The position numbers were made by a program, and so were the translations under genes. Below are positions 32,506 to 45,045 of a stretch of DNA of 64,000 nucleotides, in pieces (positions within the stretch are counted from its first letter, which is position 1; each line of letters opens with the position of its first letter). The notes beneath the pieces are model-generated. The model saw only the letters and a list, made by a program, of their open reading frames with translations, was not told where the DNA came from and made no database searches. This stretch comes from Rhizomys pruinosus (lineage: Eukaryota > Chordata > Mammalia > Rodentia > Spalacidae): positions 1,532,563 to 1,596,562 of the forward strand of contig VZQC01004719.1 in the NCBI GenBank assembly GCA_009823505.1, given 5' to 3'.

Positions 32506-32869
32506 TGTGGTGGTATGAATGAGAGTGCCCCCCCATAGGCTTTAAGTATTCAGACATTTTGTTTCCAGTTGGTCGCACTGTTCTTGGAGGTCTTAGAAGG
32601 TGTGGCTGTACTGGAGGAAGTACGTCATTGGGGGCAGGCTTAGTGAGTTTAACAAGTCTTGCGGTCTCCAGTCCCTCTCTCTCAGCTTCCTGCTCTCATG
32701 GTGAGATGTGACCCTCAGCTTGCTGCTCCAGCCGTGGCCACCATGCTTCCCACCACAATGGAGTCTGATTCCCTGGAACTGTCAATTGTAAGCTCAAATA
32801 AACTCTTCCTTTTAAAAGTTCCCTTGCTCATGGTGGTTTTATCACAGCAACATAAAAGTGACTAATATT
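32506..32869 (+). repeat. MaLR 3' LTR, second copy
   Basis: Starts TGTGGTGGTATGAATGAG and ends GTGACTAATA. AATAAA at 32797-32802. It has a C9-like run after AGAGTG and the conserved CTCATGGTGGTTTTATCAC end. Clearly the same family as the LTRs at 1875 and 3567. Confidence 0.88.
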
Positions 32870-34002
32870 TTGTCCTATTAAGTGTTTCAAAGCACTATAT
32901 TGAAGAGCAGTTGCTACAAATCATTGTGCATTTTTAAACGGGTTTTTCAGTATGCATAAAAACATCTGCTAAAGGTTGCTGCTTATTAGTTGAGCAGCAT
33001 TGAAGGGTACATTGCTGCTACAACTGAGTTATACAACAAAGAAGACCCTTAGCACAAGAGGAGGAAGGCAAAATCTGAGTGCCTCAGTTTTACCTATGTT
33101 TATTTTTCTTTTCCCCTCAGAGACATCTGTTTAGCAGTACACAGTCAAGTTAGTTCACAGCAGTGGTTTTACATTATTTTGAAGTTTAAATACTATCTCT
33201 TTATAATCCAAATTGATTTTGTACAATATACCATACTAAATAATTATAGATAGGTTATCTGCAGAATGTATTTGGATGGCTTTATTTTTTGTTAAGAAGT
33301 TATTTATATGTAACAGTATTATTTCCAACAAGCAACACTCTGTGTAAATATTTGAAATTGTTAAATTGTTATTGACATATTTTCAAATCATTTTTATTGG
33401 TCATATTTCTACATGTTGTGAGACAGATGATAATAGAGTAATATTTGTGCATAAAACATATTTTCTGCTTATTTAAGAATCTCCATCTTTTCTTTAATTT
33501 TTTTTTCAGTAAATCTCCAGATTATCCAAATTATTATGGTCTTGAAAATAGTCATGGTGTTATATAATGTACAAGTTCTTTTGTTTTCACAAATCACAGC
33601 AAATTGTAATAAACTGGGGAGTGGTATTTTGGATTCTCAGGTAGAAAATGCTGCATGTGAGTACAATATATTCACAAGGAATCCAAGGAATTCAACATAA
33701 CCTTGTGGCAGACAGGAGCTCACTGAAAAGACTGTGCATGTAGAAGATGAGCATAGGCCATAGAAGGAGGAAATATTAGATCCCTGGAAACACGTTAGGA
33801 TGGATGGACCTGAAGAATCAACAAGTCACAATTCACATTTCTGTTTATGTCATTTAGTAATGCAACCCATGTTTTTAGATTTATGTCTACCTTAATGCAC
33901 CTATAAAACCTTCAAGAATTAAGTCTATTAAAGCAAAGATAAGTAAATCATGATCTATTTTTACACTAACTAGAAATTTAAAAATAAGGATTTTATTTTA
34001 TT
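32870..34002. other. AT-rich intergenic sequence, nothing recognised
   Basis: No L1 continuation is found here although L1 lies left of the ERV at 30218. This suggests a rearrangement or deletion between. Confidence 0.5.
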
Positions 34003-34150
34003 TTATTTGTCTTTTTGAGATAGGGTCTCCCTATAGCTCCAGATGGCCTAGAATTCACTATTTACATCAGGCTGCCCTTGAACTCACAGAGATCCACCTG
34101 CCTCTCTCTCCCAAGCCCTAGGATCAAAGGCATGTTCTACCACGCCCAAA
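34003..34150 (-). mobile_element. B1 SINE
   Basis: TTTTTGAGATAGGGTCTCCC, TGCCCTTGAACTCACAGAG and TTCTACCACGCCC on the plus strand are the reverse of B1. Moderately decayed. Confidence 0.92.
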
Positions 34151-35104
34151 AGAAATAAGGATTTTAAATATGTATTCTTGTATATATGAATGTGCTTTTA
34201 CTTTTAGTGTATGAATTATTTTTTGATATTTGAGTTTCATTATGTATATTTTGTAATTATCACTATGTTTTCCAAAACATTTCATCCAGAAGTCCTACCT
34301 ATTCAAACCACAGTAATATTCAATGTAAATAATAAAACATACAAAATAAATGGTATTGTGCTACTTGTAAATTAATATATATGAATACCTTCATTTTTAA
34401 TAGTGCTTAAATTAAATTCAGGTTTTATTACTACAATTGTATATTCATAGGAATTTAAACATTGAACATATATTGAACATTTTACTGTAAATACTTATCT
34501 ATATTTGACTAATGACACAACAGGCTTTTTAAGCTTCATTGAAATGCAAATCATATTTTGACCTTTTTAAGGTTATGTAGTTATCATGTAAATACTGCTC
34601 TCACTAATTGGAAAAAGGTCATAATTTTGGAAATTTTATTATTATGCATATGAAACAAAAATCACTACCGTGTTCTGTCAAATGTTATGTCAATATTATG
34701 TAGTATACTGATTGTTTATTTGGTCATTATCTTAATATTAGATGTATCATAACTATAGAAGCTTGAAATATAAAGCTAGTTTTATTTTTGAAATGTTTAG
34801 TGTATTTATCCAGAATTTTTCAGTATTGATGCAGAAAACAAACATCATCTACTAAATAGATTTCTTTGATTTTGCAAAATTCAGTTTAAAAGTTACTTTG
34901 CAAACTGCAGTGTATTAGAATGTATCTGGTTTTGTATAAAAATATTCTAATACTTTCTAACACAATATTTTGTTGCTTTTCCTCCTTTTACTTAGGATGT
35001 TTTTAAGCTACCATATTAAAATTCTAAGTAGCTTAAATCAAAATAAAGCTTAGCAAAGAAATCAACAATTAGTGTAAATTTTAATTACATTATTTACTTA
35101 AATT
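34151..35104. other. AT-rich sequence, nothing recognised
   Basis: Very AT-rich, no frame of note. Confidence 0.5.
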
Positions 35105-36818
35105 CATGACATGATATTTTACCAAAAGGACGCCGAAAACCCCACCAGAAAACTAGAAATGAGTAACAGTTTCAGTAAATAGACAAGATAAAATTTAACC
35201 TAGAAAAATCAGTAACCTTTCTTTATACCAATAACAAGCAACTGAAGAAATAATACAAGGAGACCTTCTCATTCAGGATAGACTCAAAAAATATCTGGGA
35301 ATAAACCTGAACAAAGACACTAAAAATCTCTACAATGATCATTTTAAATCTTTGAAGAAGATTTAAGAAGACACCAGAAGATTGAAGGAGCTCCCATGCT
35401 CACGGATAGGAAGAATTAATACAATACAAAAGACCATCTTAACCAAAGTAATATCAGATTCAATGCAATCCCAATTAACATTATCATGAGTTTCTTCACA
35501 GACTTAGGGGGAAAAAATCTGAAAATTCATATGAAAAAGTAAAACACCCCAGAGAGCCAAAGAAACTCTGAGCAAAAAGAGCAAGGCAGGGGGGATTACT
35601 ATCCCAGACTTGAAACAATATTACAGGTCTATACTCATAAAAACAGCCTGGTATTGGAACAAAAACAGACCTGTAGACCAATGGAACAAAATTGAAAATA
35701 CAATCTTAAGTACATGCAATTTCTGCAACCTCATATTTGACAAAGTGGTGAAGAATCAATGGAAAAACAACAACGTCTTCACCAAATGGTGTTCGCAAAA
35801 CTGGATCACCACTTGTAAAAGAATAAAACTATACCCCTACTTTTCTCCCTGCACAAAAACCAACTCCAAATGGACTAAAGACCTCAATGTTAAATTTGAG
35901 AAAGTCTGCAAATGATAAAATAAAATGTTGGCAATTGACAAGTGGGACGTTATTAAACTCAAGAGCTTCTGTACAGCAAAAGATACAATCAAAGAAATAA
36001 AAAGAAAACTCACAAAGTGGGAGGAAACTTTCACTAGTGACACATCTCACAGGATATAAACATAGAGAATATATACATTACTCAAAAAAACAAACAAACA
36101 AAGGAGCAAGAAAACAAATGACTCACTCAAAAGATGGAGTAAAGAGCTGAACAGAGATGTCACAGATGAAGAAGTAGATGGCTGATAAACAACTCAAAAT
36201 TGTTCAACATCACTAATAATTAGGAAAATACACATTAAAACCAGTTTAAGGTTTCATCTTACCCCACTAAGACTGGCTATGTTTAAGGCATCAAGTAATA
36301 CCAAATGCTGGAGAGGTTGTGGGGAAAGGGGAATATTCATCCACTGATTGTGGGAATGGAAACTCATGCAACCCCTATGGAAAGCAATGTGTAGAACACT
36401 TAAAAGATTCACAATGAACCTACCACCTGACTTAGTCACACCACTCCTAGGTATATAGCCATAAGACTCATCATTTTGCAGACATACATGCACAACCATG
36501 TTTATTACAGCTGTCTTCACAATAGTGAAAAGCTGAAAGCAACCCGTCTCCCTAAACTGATGTGTGGGTAATGAAAATGTGGTATATATACACAATGGAA
36601 TTCTATGCAATAGTAAAGAAAGACAACAACATGAAATTTGAAGGTAAATGAATGGAACCAGAAGCCATTATCATATATTAAGTAACAGAGTCCCAGAAAA
36701 AAATGACTTATGTTGTCCCTCATTTGTGAACCCTAGCAGCAAATCTTTACTTGCAAGACAAACTGAGTATTGTTTTTTTTTATTTTTAAGTAAATATGCT
36801 ACATGATGTTACTGTAAA
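35105..36818 (+). mobile_element. 5'-truncated LINE-1: ORF2 from just after the RT active site
   Basis: The match to other copies begins at ACATGATATTTTACC, immediately downstream of the RT FADD codons, so the 5' truncation falls there. Later blocks: thumb and post-RT region, VDQWNKIENTILSTCN (35610-35915 frame), and the C-terminal TGCTGGAGAGGTTGTGGGG DNA. The ORF2 end region is at about 36720-36740 (CCCTCATTTGTGAACC). Only a short 3' UTR remains before the direct repeat at 36819. Confidence 0.9.
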
Positions 36819-36830
36819 AAAGTACATTAA
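36819..36830. repeat. 12-bp direct repeat, left copy, flanking two L1s
   Basis: AAAGTACATTAA here equals 50388-50399. Together they bracket L1-A plus L1-B (13.56 kb). Confidence 0.75.
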
Positions 36831-37506
36831 GGGACACCCACCATGCTCAGAGACAGGAGACGCCTGGAGAATAGGTGAGAACAACACCAGACAGGCTCAT
36901 CATTGCCTGGGGCATGGCCTGTTGCCTGCCAACCACACCTGGACCAGCATGCACAGTGGCAGGGCAGAGTCACCCATCCAGGAATACACCCACCAGGTCC
37001 GGAGAGAGGTGGCAGCATGGCACCTGGAGAACAGGTGAGCACAACTCCACGGGGCTCATCATTGCCTGGACATGGCCTATTGCCTGACAGCCAGCTATAC
37101 CTGGCTCAGCATGCACAGCAGCAGGGTGGAATCACCCAGCCAGCAAACTGGCCACCCAAAACACTCTTGAGCTACAGCGAGGGTATCCCATTGAGAACAT
37201 CTGTAGCAAAACCTCAGCACAAATCAGGTGCACGTTCAGCAGGGAACTGACCTGACTGTTACTTGAGGACTTCTGTATAACCTCCAGACCAGAAAGGGCA
37301 GAGCCAACTGAACCTCCCAATAGTGAACCAAAAGTGAAACCTGGAAACCTAATACAAAAAGCCTCTCGTAAACCAAGGAAAAGATAACGAACATATCTAT
37401 AGGAAACAAGCAAATTAAGCAGTGAAGAAACATTTGAGATTCACAGAGGAATACAAACAATAAAACAAACCCACATGCAAAAAAACATAAAGGAAAAAAA
37501 TAAAAC
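36831..37506 (+). promoter_or_regulatory. L1-A 5' UTR with about 161-bp monomers
   Basis: CTGGAGAATAGGTGAGAACA (36863) recurs as CTGGAGAACAGGTGAGCACA (37024), each followed by GGCTCATCATTGCCTGG and then CAGCATGCACAG. This gives about one and a half to two units. No TATA-like box as in L1-C. Sequence between 37140 and 37506 is the non-monomer 5' UTR. Confidence 0.78.
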
Positions 37507-38665
37507 ATGGGAAAAGATCATACTAAATCTCCACCAGACACTACCAGTCCTATAGAATATTCCTACAACAAGATCTCACTGTAAGGAACTCAGGACACAG
37601 ATCTTAGAAGAACAATCATAGACATAATCAAAGAAATCAAAGAATATAAAGGCTAAACTTGAGAACTAAGGAACTGGACAGAAAGAATGACAAACTCTTG
37701 AAGGAACTCGAGGGAAAGAGTGACAAACTCGAGAAGGAAATAGAAATACTGAAAAGATTCCATGCTGAAATGAAAAGAGAAACAGACTAGCAAAACAATG
37801 AGCTATAAGAAGAGAATGACAAACTCCAAAAGGAAGTGGAAATACTAAAAAATAAAATCACAGGATGAAACAAAAAAGGAAATTGAACACTTATCCAATC
37901 AACAGGAAAGGTTGGGAGAAAGCCTCAAAAGCAGATTGCATGAGGCAGAAAATAGAATATCATACCTGGAAGATAGTAAGGAAAAACTAGAAATCTCAAA
38001 TGAAGATTATGAAAAATTAAAAAAAAAACCCACAAAAGTGGACCAATCAGGAAATTTGGGACACTATGAAAAAAATCAACCTCTAAATAATAGGGATAGA
38101 GGAACGAAAAGAATCCAATGACAATGGTATTGATCAGATCTTCAACAGAATAGATGATTTCCTTAAACTGGAAAGAGACAAACCCATACATGTATAAGAA
38201 GCACATAGAATTCCAATTAGACAATATCAGAAAAGAAATTCCCTGTCCCATATCACAGTTAAAACAATAGATGCCTAAACCAAGCACAAGTTACTGAAAG
38301 CCAGAGAGAAAAACAGCAAGTTACTTATAAAGGAAAACCAAGCTGACTTCTCAATGCAAACCATGAAAGCCAGAAGAAGGTGGGCTAATGTATTGCCAGT
38401 ACTAAATGACTATAGATGCCAAACCAGATTACTATACCCAGCAAAAATGTCAATTACAATTGAAAGATAAAAAGAGAAACATTTCATAACATCAACAAGA
38501 GAAAGAATTATTATATATTTATATATTTATATATATATATCTCTATATATGTCCAAACCTCTGAAAATACTCAAAGCAATTCAAAGAACAGAGGAAAGAA
38601 CACCTATCCCCAAGCAGCTAGAGAGAGAAATTAATAAAAGTATAACTGTGAAAATACAAACCTAG
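37507..38665 (+). pseudogene. LINE-1 ORF1 (L1-A), multiple stops
   Basis: Start ATG 37507 (AACATGGGAAAAGATC). The coiled-coil segment shows repeated GACAAACTC-type heptad units (37688-37730 and beyond), suggesting repeat expansion. The frame 37912-38121 holds GESLKSRLHEAENRISYLED. C-terminal block KPSADFSMQT-like DNA is at 38335-38370. Many in-frame stops. A TA-rich insertion (38509-38550) disrupts the C-terminus. The stop is the family ACCTAG at 38663-38665. Confidence 0.9.
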
Positions 38666-39003
38666 ACCAAGAATGAAAACAGAAAATAAGGAGAAAGGAA
38701 GAAACACACATCTCTCAATAATAACCTTAAATATTAATGTTCTAAACTCCCCAATCAAAAGACATAGACTGGGATAATGGATAAGGAAACAGAAGCCATC
38801 TATGTACTGTCTACAAGAAACCCATCTCACCCTCAAGGACAGGCACCAACTTAAAGTGAAAGGATGGAAAAAGGTATTTCAAGCAAATAGTACCAAAATG
38901 GAAGCAGGAGTTGCCATTCTAATATCAGACAAAATAGACCTCAAAGGAAAACTAATCAGAAAATACAAAGAGGGTTATTACCTCCTTATAAAAGGAACAA
39001 ATA

Positions 39004-39230
39004 GGGCTGGAGAGATCACCTAGTGGTTAAGAGCACCAACTGCTCTTGCAGGGGACCCACGTTCAATCCCCAGCACCCACATCCTGGCTGAGAACTGTCT
39101 TTAAGTCCAGTTCCAGGGGAATCCGATGCCCTCTTCTGACTTCCACAGCATTGCACACCACGGGTGCACAAACCTATATGCAGGCATTACACTCATACAC
39201 ATAAAACATAAATAAAACTAAAAAAAACTT
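39004..39230 (+). mobile_element. B2/B3-type SINE in L1-A ORF2
   Basis: GGGCTGGAGAGATCACC through ACATAAAACATAAATAAAAC. The flanks GGAACAAAT (left) and GGACCAAAT (right) fit a short, slightly decayed duplication. Same strand as the L1. Confidence 0.93.
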
Positions 39231-39927
39231 AAATGGACCAAATAATCATGAAGATTTTACAATAATAAATATATATGCACCCAACTCTGGTGCACAGACA
39301 TATACTGAATATTCTGCCCAAACACTGAAGAATATACTTTCCTCTCTGCACTCCATGGAACATTCTCCAATATTGACCACATACTGGGACACAGGAAAAA
39401 AAAACCCACAACAAATACAAAAGTATTGAAATAATTTCAAGCATTCTGTCAGACCACAGTGCAATAAAGCTCAATATCAACACCAGTATAAACCCTACTA
39501 TTCACAAGAACACATGGAGAGTAAACAATACCCTCCTGAATAATGAGTGGGTCAAGGAATAAATAAAGAAATAAATAAAAGCATTCCTGGAACTAAACGA
39601 AAATGACAACACAACACAACAACACAACAAAACCTATGGGATACTTTAAAAGCAGTCATAAGATGGAAATTTATGGTCCTGGTTGCTTATATTAAAAACA
39701 AAACAAAACAGAAACACAAAGAGCAGAAACATATGATTTAACAATGCAGCTAAAAGCACTTGAGAAACAACAACAAATGAACCCCAAACCCAACAGACAG
39801 GAATAACAAAAATCAGAGCAGAAATCAATGAAATTGAAACAAAGAAAACAATACAAAGAATCAATGAATCCAATATTTGGTTCTTTTAAAGTATAAAACA
39901 ACAGACAACCCTACTAGTAAACCAAAG

Positions 39928-39983
<56 letters not shown>
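39928..39983. repeat. 56-nt pure A homopolymer in L1-A ORF2
   Basis: Other L1 copies have AAAGAAAGAAAGAGCAACTCC at this place. Here it is one uninterrupted A run followed by GAGCAACTCC, so it is an expansion, not an inserted tail. Confidence 0.95.
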
Positions 39984-39987
<4 letters not shown>

Positions 39988-40010
39988 AACTCCAAATCAA
40001 AAGAATTTGT

Positions 40011-40061
40011 GATGAAAAGGGAAACATCACAATATGATGAAAAGGGATACATCACAATAGA
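40011..40061. repeat. Tandem duplication of about 26 bp in L1-A ORF2
   Basis: GATGAAAAGGGAAACATCAC is followed by GATGAAAAGGGATACATCAC; other L1 copies have one unit. A small slippage duplication. Confidence 0.85.
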
Positions 40062-41399
40062 CAACAAAATGATCCAGAAAATGATACGGGAATACTTCAA
40101 ACCCTATACCCTACTAAATTTGAAAACCTAAGCTAAACGGATGAGTATCTGAAATCTTGGATTTCACCAAAGCTTAACCAAGAAGAGATTGATAGCTTAA
40201 ACAGACCCATAATATTTGAGGAAATTTAAAATGTGAAAAAAAATACTCTCCCAAACAAAAAAAGCCCAGGCCCAGATTCTTTCAAGGCAGAATTCTATAA
40301 AACATTTAAAAAGCACTTACAGCTATTACTACTCAAACTATTCAGAAGGATACAGAGGGAAATCTCCCAAATTTCATCTATGAAGCCAGCATCATCCTAA
40401 AACCCAAAACCAGGAAAAGATACAACCAAAAAAGAAAACTATAGGTCCATCTAATTAATGAACATAGACACAAAAATACTCAACAAAATTCTTGCAAACC
40501 ACATACCCAGCCACATTAAAAAAAAATCCATCATGAACAAGTTGGATTCATATCAGAGAGGCAGGGATGGTTCAACATCGATAAATATAATAGATATCAT
40601 AAAACACTTTATAAATACCCTGAAAGACAAAAAACACACAATCATGTCAATTGAAGCACAAAAATTTTTTGACAAATTCCAGCATGCATGTTTAAAGTTC
40701 TAGATGGGATTGTACTGGAGGTTACTTTCCTCAACATAATCAAAGCCATATACAACAAACCCACAGCCAACATCATCCTAAATGGAGAGATGTAAGAAAC
40801 ATTCCCCTTAAAGGCAGGTAGCCAACAAGGCTGTCCCCTATCACCACTCCTCTTCAGTATAGTGTTTGAAATGCTTACTAGGACAATAAGGAAATTAAAT
40901 GAGTACTAATTGGAAAAGAGGAAGTCAAACTATCCCTTTTGGCAGATGATATGACAGTTTACCTAAGGGACGCTAAAAAACTCCACCAGAAAGCTCCTAG
41001 AAATGATAAAAACTTTCAGTAAAGTGGCAGGATACAAAACTAACCTAGAAAGATCAGTAGCATTTCTTTACACGAACAGCAAGCAACAAAAGAAGGTATA
41101 TAAGGAGACCTTCCCACTCACAATATCATCAAAAACAATAAAATACCTAGGAACAAATATTAACCAAAGACAACAAAGATGTCTACAACAAAAAATTTAA
41201 GCCGCTGAAGGAGATTGAAGAAGACATCAGAAGATGGGAAGCCCCCCCCCACTCCCACCCCACACACTCTCATGGATTCTTAAATGTAATATAGTAAAAA
41301 TGTCCATTCTACCCAAATTAATATACAGACTCAATGCAATCCCAATTAAAATCCCCAAGAGTTTCTTCACAGTCTTCGAAAAAACAATTCTTAAATTCA

Positions 41400-41623
41400 G
41401 GGCTAGAGAGATGGTTCAGTGGATAAGAGCAGTTACTGCTCTTGCAGAGGACCCGGGTTTGATTCCCAGCATCCACGTGGTGGCTAAGAGCCATCTTTGA
41501 CTTCAGTCCCAGGGGAATCCAACACCCTCTTCTGACCTCCACAGTATTGCACGACATGTGTGCACCAGCCTACATGCAGACAGTACACTCATACACATAA
41601 GAAGTTAAATAAATAATTTAAAA
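41400..41623 (+). mobile_element. B2/B3-type SINE in L1-A ORF2, 14-bp duplication
   Basis: AATTCTTAAATTCA at 41386-41399 and 41624-41637 are identical. Head GGGCTAGAGAGATGG, tail AAGTTAAATAAATAATTT. Same strand as the L1. Confidence 0.96.
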
Positions 41624-42897
41624 AATTCTTAAATTCATGTGGAAAAACAAAAGACTGTGAATAGCCAAAGAAACCATGAATTAAAACAGCAATACAGAAG
41701 GGATCACTATACCAGACTTCAAACTATATTACAGAATTATAGTCATAAAAACAGCCTGGCACTGTCACAAAAACAGACCTGTGGACCAATGAAACAAAAT
41801 TGAAGGTCCAAACTTGAGGTCATACAATTTCAGGAACCTCATACTTGACAAATGTGACAAGAAGATTCAATGGAAGAAAGACAGCATCTTCAGCAAATGG
41901 TTTAGGCAAAACTGGATCACCACTTGTTGAAGAATAAAATTAAATCCCTACCTCTCACCATGTACAAAAATCAACTCCAAATGGATCAAAGATCTCAATG
42001 TGAGATCAACCTTAAACTCTGAAGGTGATAGAATAAAATGTTGGCAACAACCTACAAGACATAGGGGTAGGAAAAAAATCTAAATCAGACAGCAGCTGCC
42101 CAATTGACAAGTAGGACTTAATTAAACTCAAAACCTTCTCTACAGTGAAAAATCAATCAGTGAAGTGAAGAAAAAACCCACAGTGTGGAAGGAAACCCTC
42201 ACTGATGACACATTTGACAGAGTGTTAACTTTCAGAATTTATAAACTACTCTGAAAAACAAAGAAGAAAACAAATGACTCTCTCAAAAGAGGGAGTAACA
42301 AGCTGAACAGAGACTTCTCAAGCGAGGAAATAAAGATGGATGAGAAACATCATAAAAAGTGCTCAATGTTGCTAATAATTAAGGAAGTGCAAATTAAAAC
42401 CACTTTAAAATATCATTGCACTCGATTAGACTGGCTAGGATCAAGAAAACAAATGATACCAAGTGCTGGAGAGGTTGTGGGGAAAGGGAAACACTCATCC
42501 ACTCCTGGTGGGAATGTAAACTCATACAACCATTATGGAAAGCAGTGTGAGGAACCATTAAATGACACAAAATGAGGCTACCACCTGACCCAGTCATACT
42601 ACTACTGTGTATATACCCACAAGACTCATCCTCCTACAGAGATACATGCACAACCATGTTTATTGCAGCTCTCTTCACAGTAGCAAAGAGTTGGAGCCAA
42701 ACCAAGTGCCCCACAGCCAATGAGTGGATAGATAAAATGTGGTACATCTACATAATAGAGTTATATGCAGGAGTAAAAATGATGACATCATGGACATTGA
42801 AGGTAAATGGATGGAACTAGAAGATATTATGCTTAGTGAGGTAACACAGTCCCAGAAAAGCAAAGGCCGAATGGTATCCCTCATTTGTGCATGCTAG

Positions 42898-43390
42898 CAT
42901 CAAGTAAAGAAAACTGAGTAATATTAATGTTTTATTTCTCTTAAAAGCAACTATGTTCTTAGAATATGAATAACTTAATGGGATCTAGAATTAACCTACT
43001 ACTTATTTTCAAACTTTATAATACAAACTTAAAAGGAAAAATGTGAATCCTGAAATATGATTTGGAAATAACATACAGCTTATTTTCAGATGAAATGATT
43101 TTAGTACTTGCATGACATATATAAATACATATGTGGAAATAATATGTATTGGAGAGGACAACAACAAAAGAACTGGGACAGGGAACTGACTGAAGCAATA
43201 GAGATATTTCCCCAGAAAAAGAATCTTCTTCTTTGAAAATCTTTGCAAAAGAGTCAGAAGGGGAAACAGGACATGTATGGTAGACTGCATGACTTTGGTA
43301 GGGGCAGGTGGTATGGAGGAGGAAATGAGTCTGGATTGAACATAGAAGTGTTTGTAATGCATGAAACTTCAATAAAATATTTAAAAAAAT
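42898..43390 (+). other. L1-A 3' UTR
   Basis: Between the ORF2 stop and the tail; AATAAA at 43371-43376. It contains the GGGGCAGGTGGTATGGAGG G-rich stretch typical of rodent L1 3' UTRs. It is the reference for the minus-strand ends at 11.3, 18.7 and 24.8 kb. Confidence 0.85.
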
Positions 43391-43930
43391 AGGCCGGTTT
43401 TGCATAGGGGCTGCTGGTGCACATCAGAGAGCTGGGGCACAGGGTGCAGTCCAGAAGGCCAGTGTGTTGGCCAGGAGCATAGCATCTTGGGAGGTGAGGC
43501 GCCAAACACTAGACTGTGTTGCTTAGGGGCTGCTGGACCACGACAGAGAGCTGGGGCACAAGGTACTGGCACAAGCAAGTAACCCCCCCACACAACAGGA
43601 ACTCTGAAAGGAGGTTCCAATCAGCCCTACAACCAAACTAGAGGAACTGGTTGGCAGCAGAGGGAGTACAGTGCTCAAAATATTTCATCATTGTTGTTAC
43701 CCACCCAATTCTTGTAGAACAGAAAGGGAAGATTGAACTATACCTTCCTATATATAACAAAAATTGAAAGCATGAAACCTAGGCAATTCAACACTTCATA
43801 AATAAGGAGAATATAATGAAGACTGCTGAAGGAAACAGGGAAAGCAGTTCTTCAACTAGGTGAAGAGACATTGGAGATTTTGCATAGGCAAAAGGCAAAC
43901 CACATGCCAAGAGCACAACAAAAGAACAAT
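43391..43930 (+). promoter_or_regulatory. L1-B 5' UTR with about 122-bp monomers
   Basis: GGGCTGCTGGTGCACATCAG (about 43407) recurs as GGGCTGCTGGACCACGACAG (about 43529), each followed by AGAGCTGGGGCACA. A C7 run near 43583 ends the monomer part. A fourth, distinct monomer type for this window. Confidence 0.78.
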
Positions 43931-45032
43931 ATGGGAAAAGTGCAGAATAACTGCACACCAAACTCTACAGAGCCTGTGGAGGACTCCTAGAATGGCATCT
44001 CCCTATAGGTAGCCCAGGATACAGAACGTAGAATAACAATCACAGATATGTTCAAAGAAATTATAGAACTAATGGTAGAGAATGAAAAAATTCAGAAAAG
44101 GCCTAGAGGGAGACAATTTCTTCAGAAAGAAATAAATGGTGAAAATGACAGACTCTGGAAAAAGCTAGAGGAAAATAGTGACAAACTCCAGAAGGAAGTG
44201 GAAACACTGAAAAGATCACATGCTGAAATGAAAAAAGGAAACCAACGAGTGAAATAGGGAGCTACAAGAAAAGACTGAGAAGCTCCAAAAGGAAGTGGAA
44301 ATAGTTAATAATAATAATAATAATATTAATACCACAGGAAGAAATCGAACCATCATCCAATCAAAAAGAAAGAATGGGAAAAAAGCCTCAGAAGCAGAAT
44401 GGAGGAAGCAGAAAAAAGAATATCAGAAATAGAAGATAACAGAGAGCAACTCAAAAGCTCAAGTAAAGACTATGAAAAATTTAAAAAATATACAAGAGTG
44501 GAACAACCAGGAAATGTGGGACGCTAAGTAAAGATCAAACCTCAGGATCATAGGAATAGAGGAAAGAGACTGTTATTTATCAGATTGTCAACAGAATAAT
44601 AGATGAAAATTTCCCCAAACTTAAAAAAAAGACAAACCATATAAACCCAAGAAGTACAGAGAACACCAAATTGAATGGACCAGAGATGAAACTACCCTCA
44701 CCATATCAGTCAAAACTCTAGATGCCCAAAACAAAGACAAAATTCTGAAAGCCACAAGAGAAAAACAAGTTACATATAAGGAGAAACCTAACAGAATAAC
44801 AGCTGACTTTTCAGTGCAAATTATGAAAGCAAGAAGAACATGGAGCAAAGCATTCCCAGTGCTAAATGACTATAATGTCAATTGTAGTTGAGGTAAAGAG
44901 AAAAATCTTCCATGACATAAACAAAATGAAAGAATACATGAAGCAATTCAAAGGGCTGAGGAAACAAGCGACTACCCCAGGCAACTTGAAAGAGAAATTA
45001 ATGAAAGCAGAACTGCAGAAGTAGAAACCTAG
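43931..45032 (+). pseudogene. LINE-1 ORF1 (L1-B), frameshifted
   Basis: ATG 43931 (ATGGGAAAAGTGCAG) to TAG 45030-45032. The coiled-coil frame at 44048-44257 reads ENDRLWKKLEENSDKLQKE. It is broken by an AAT microsatellite (44304-44326) and stops near 44256 and 44525. The C-terminal block has KPNRITADFSVQIMKARRTW-like codons at 44785-44850 but lacks the RLLYPAKMSI segment (deleted about 44875). Confidence 0.92.
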
Positions 45033-45045
45033 ACAAAAAATACAA

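Larger units (their letters stand above)
38673..42897 (+). pseudogene. LINE-1 ORF2 (L1-A), disrupted by two SINEs and an A56 run
   Basis: It starts at ATG 38673 and ends at TAG 42895-42897 after MVSLICAC. Endonuclease: CLQETHLTLKDRH and ISDKIDLKGK (38802-39023), then SINE 1 (39004-39230), after which catalytic-site DNA is decayed. RT: SPGPDS in place of SPGPDG (about 40265), [15 protein letters not shown] (40458), and LADD at 40939-40950 where functional copies have FADD. SINE 2 at 41400-41623. C-terminal Cys region at about 42465. Frameshifts throughout. Product in an active element: endonuclease/reverse transcriptase; here inactive. Confidence 0.93.
36831..43390 (+). mobile_element. Full-length LINE-1, copy L1-A (inactive)
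   Basis: It runs 5' to 3' with every L1 part: monomeric 5' UTR, ORF1, ORF2, 3' UTR, AATAAA (43371-43376) and a short A-rich tail. Length is about 6.56 kb, or about 6.1 kb without two SINEs. The left duplication AAAGTACATTAA adjoins the 5' end, but the matching right copy is found only after L1-B. It is dead through many stops, two SINE insertions and an A56 run. Confidence 0.9.
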
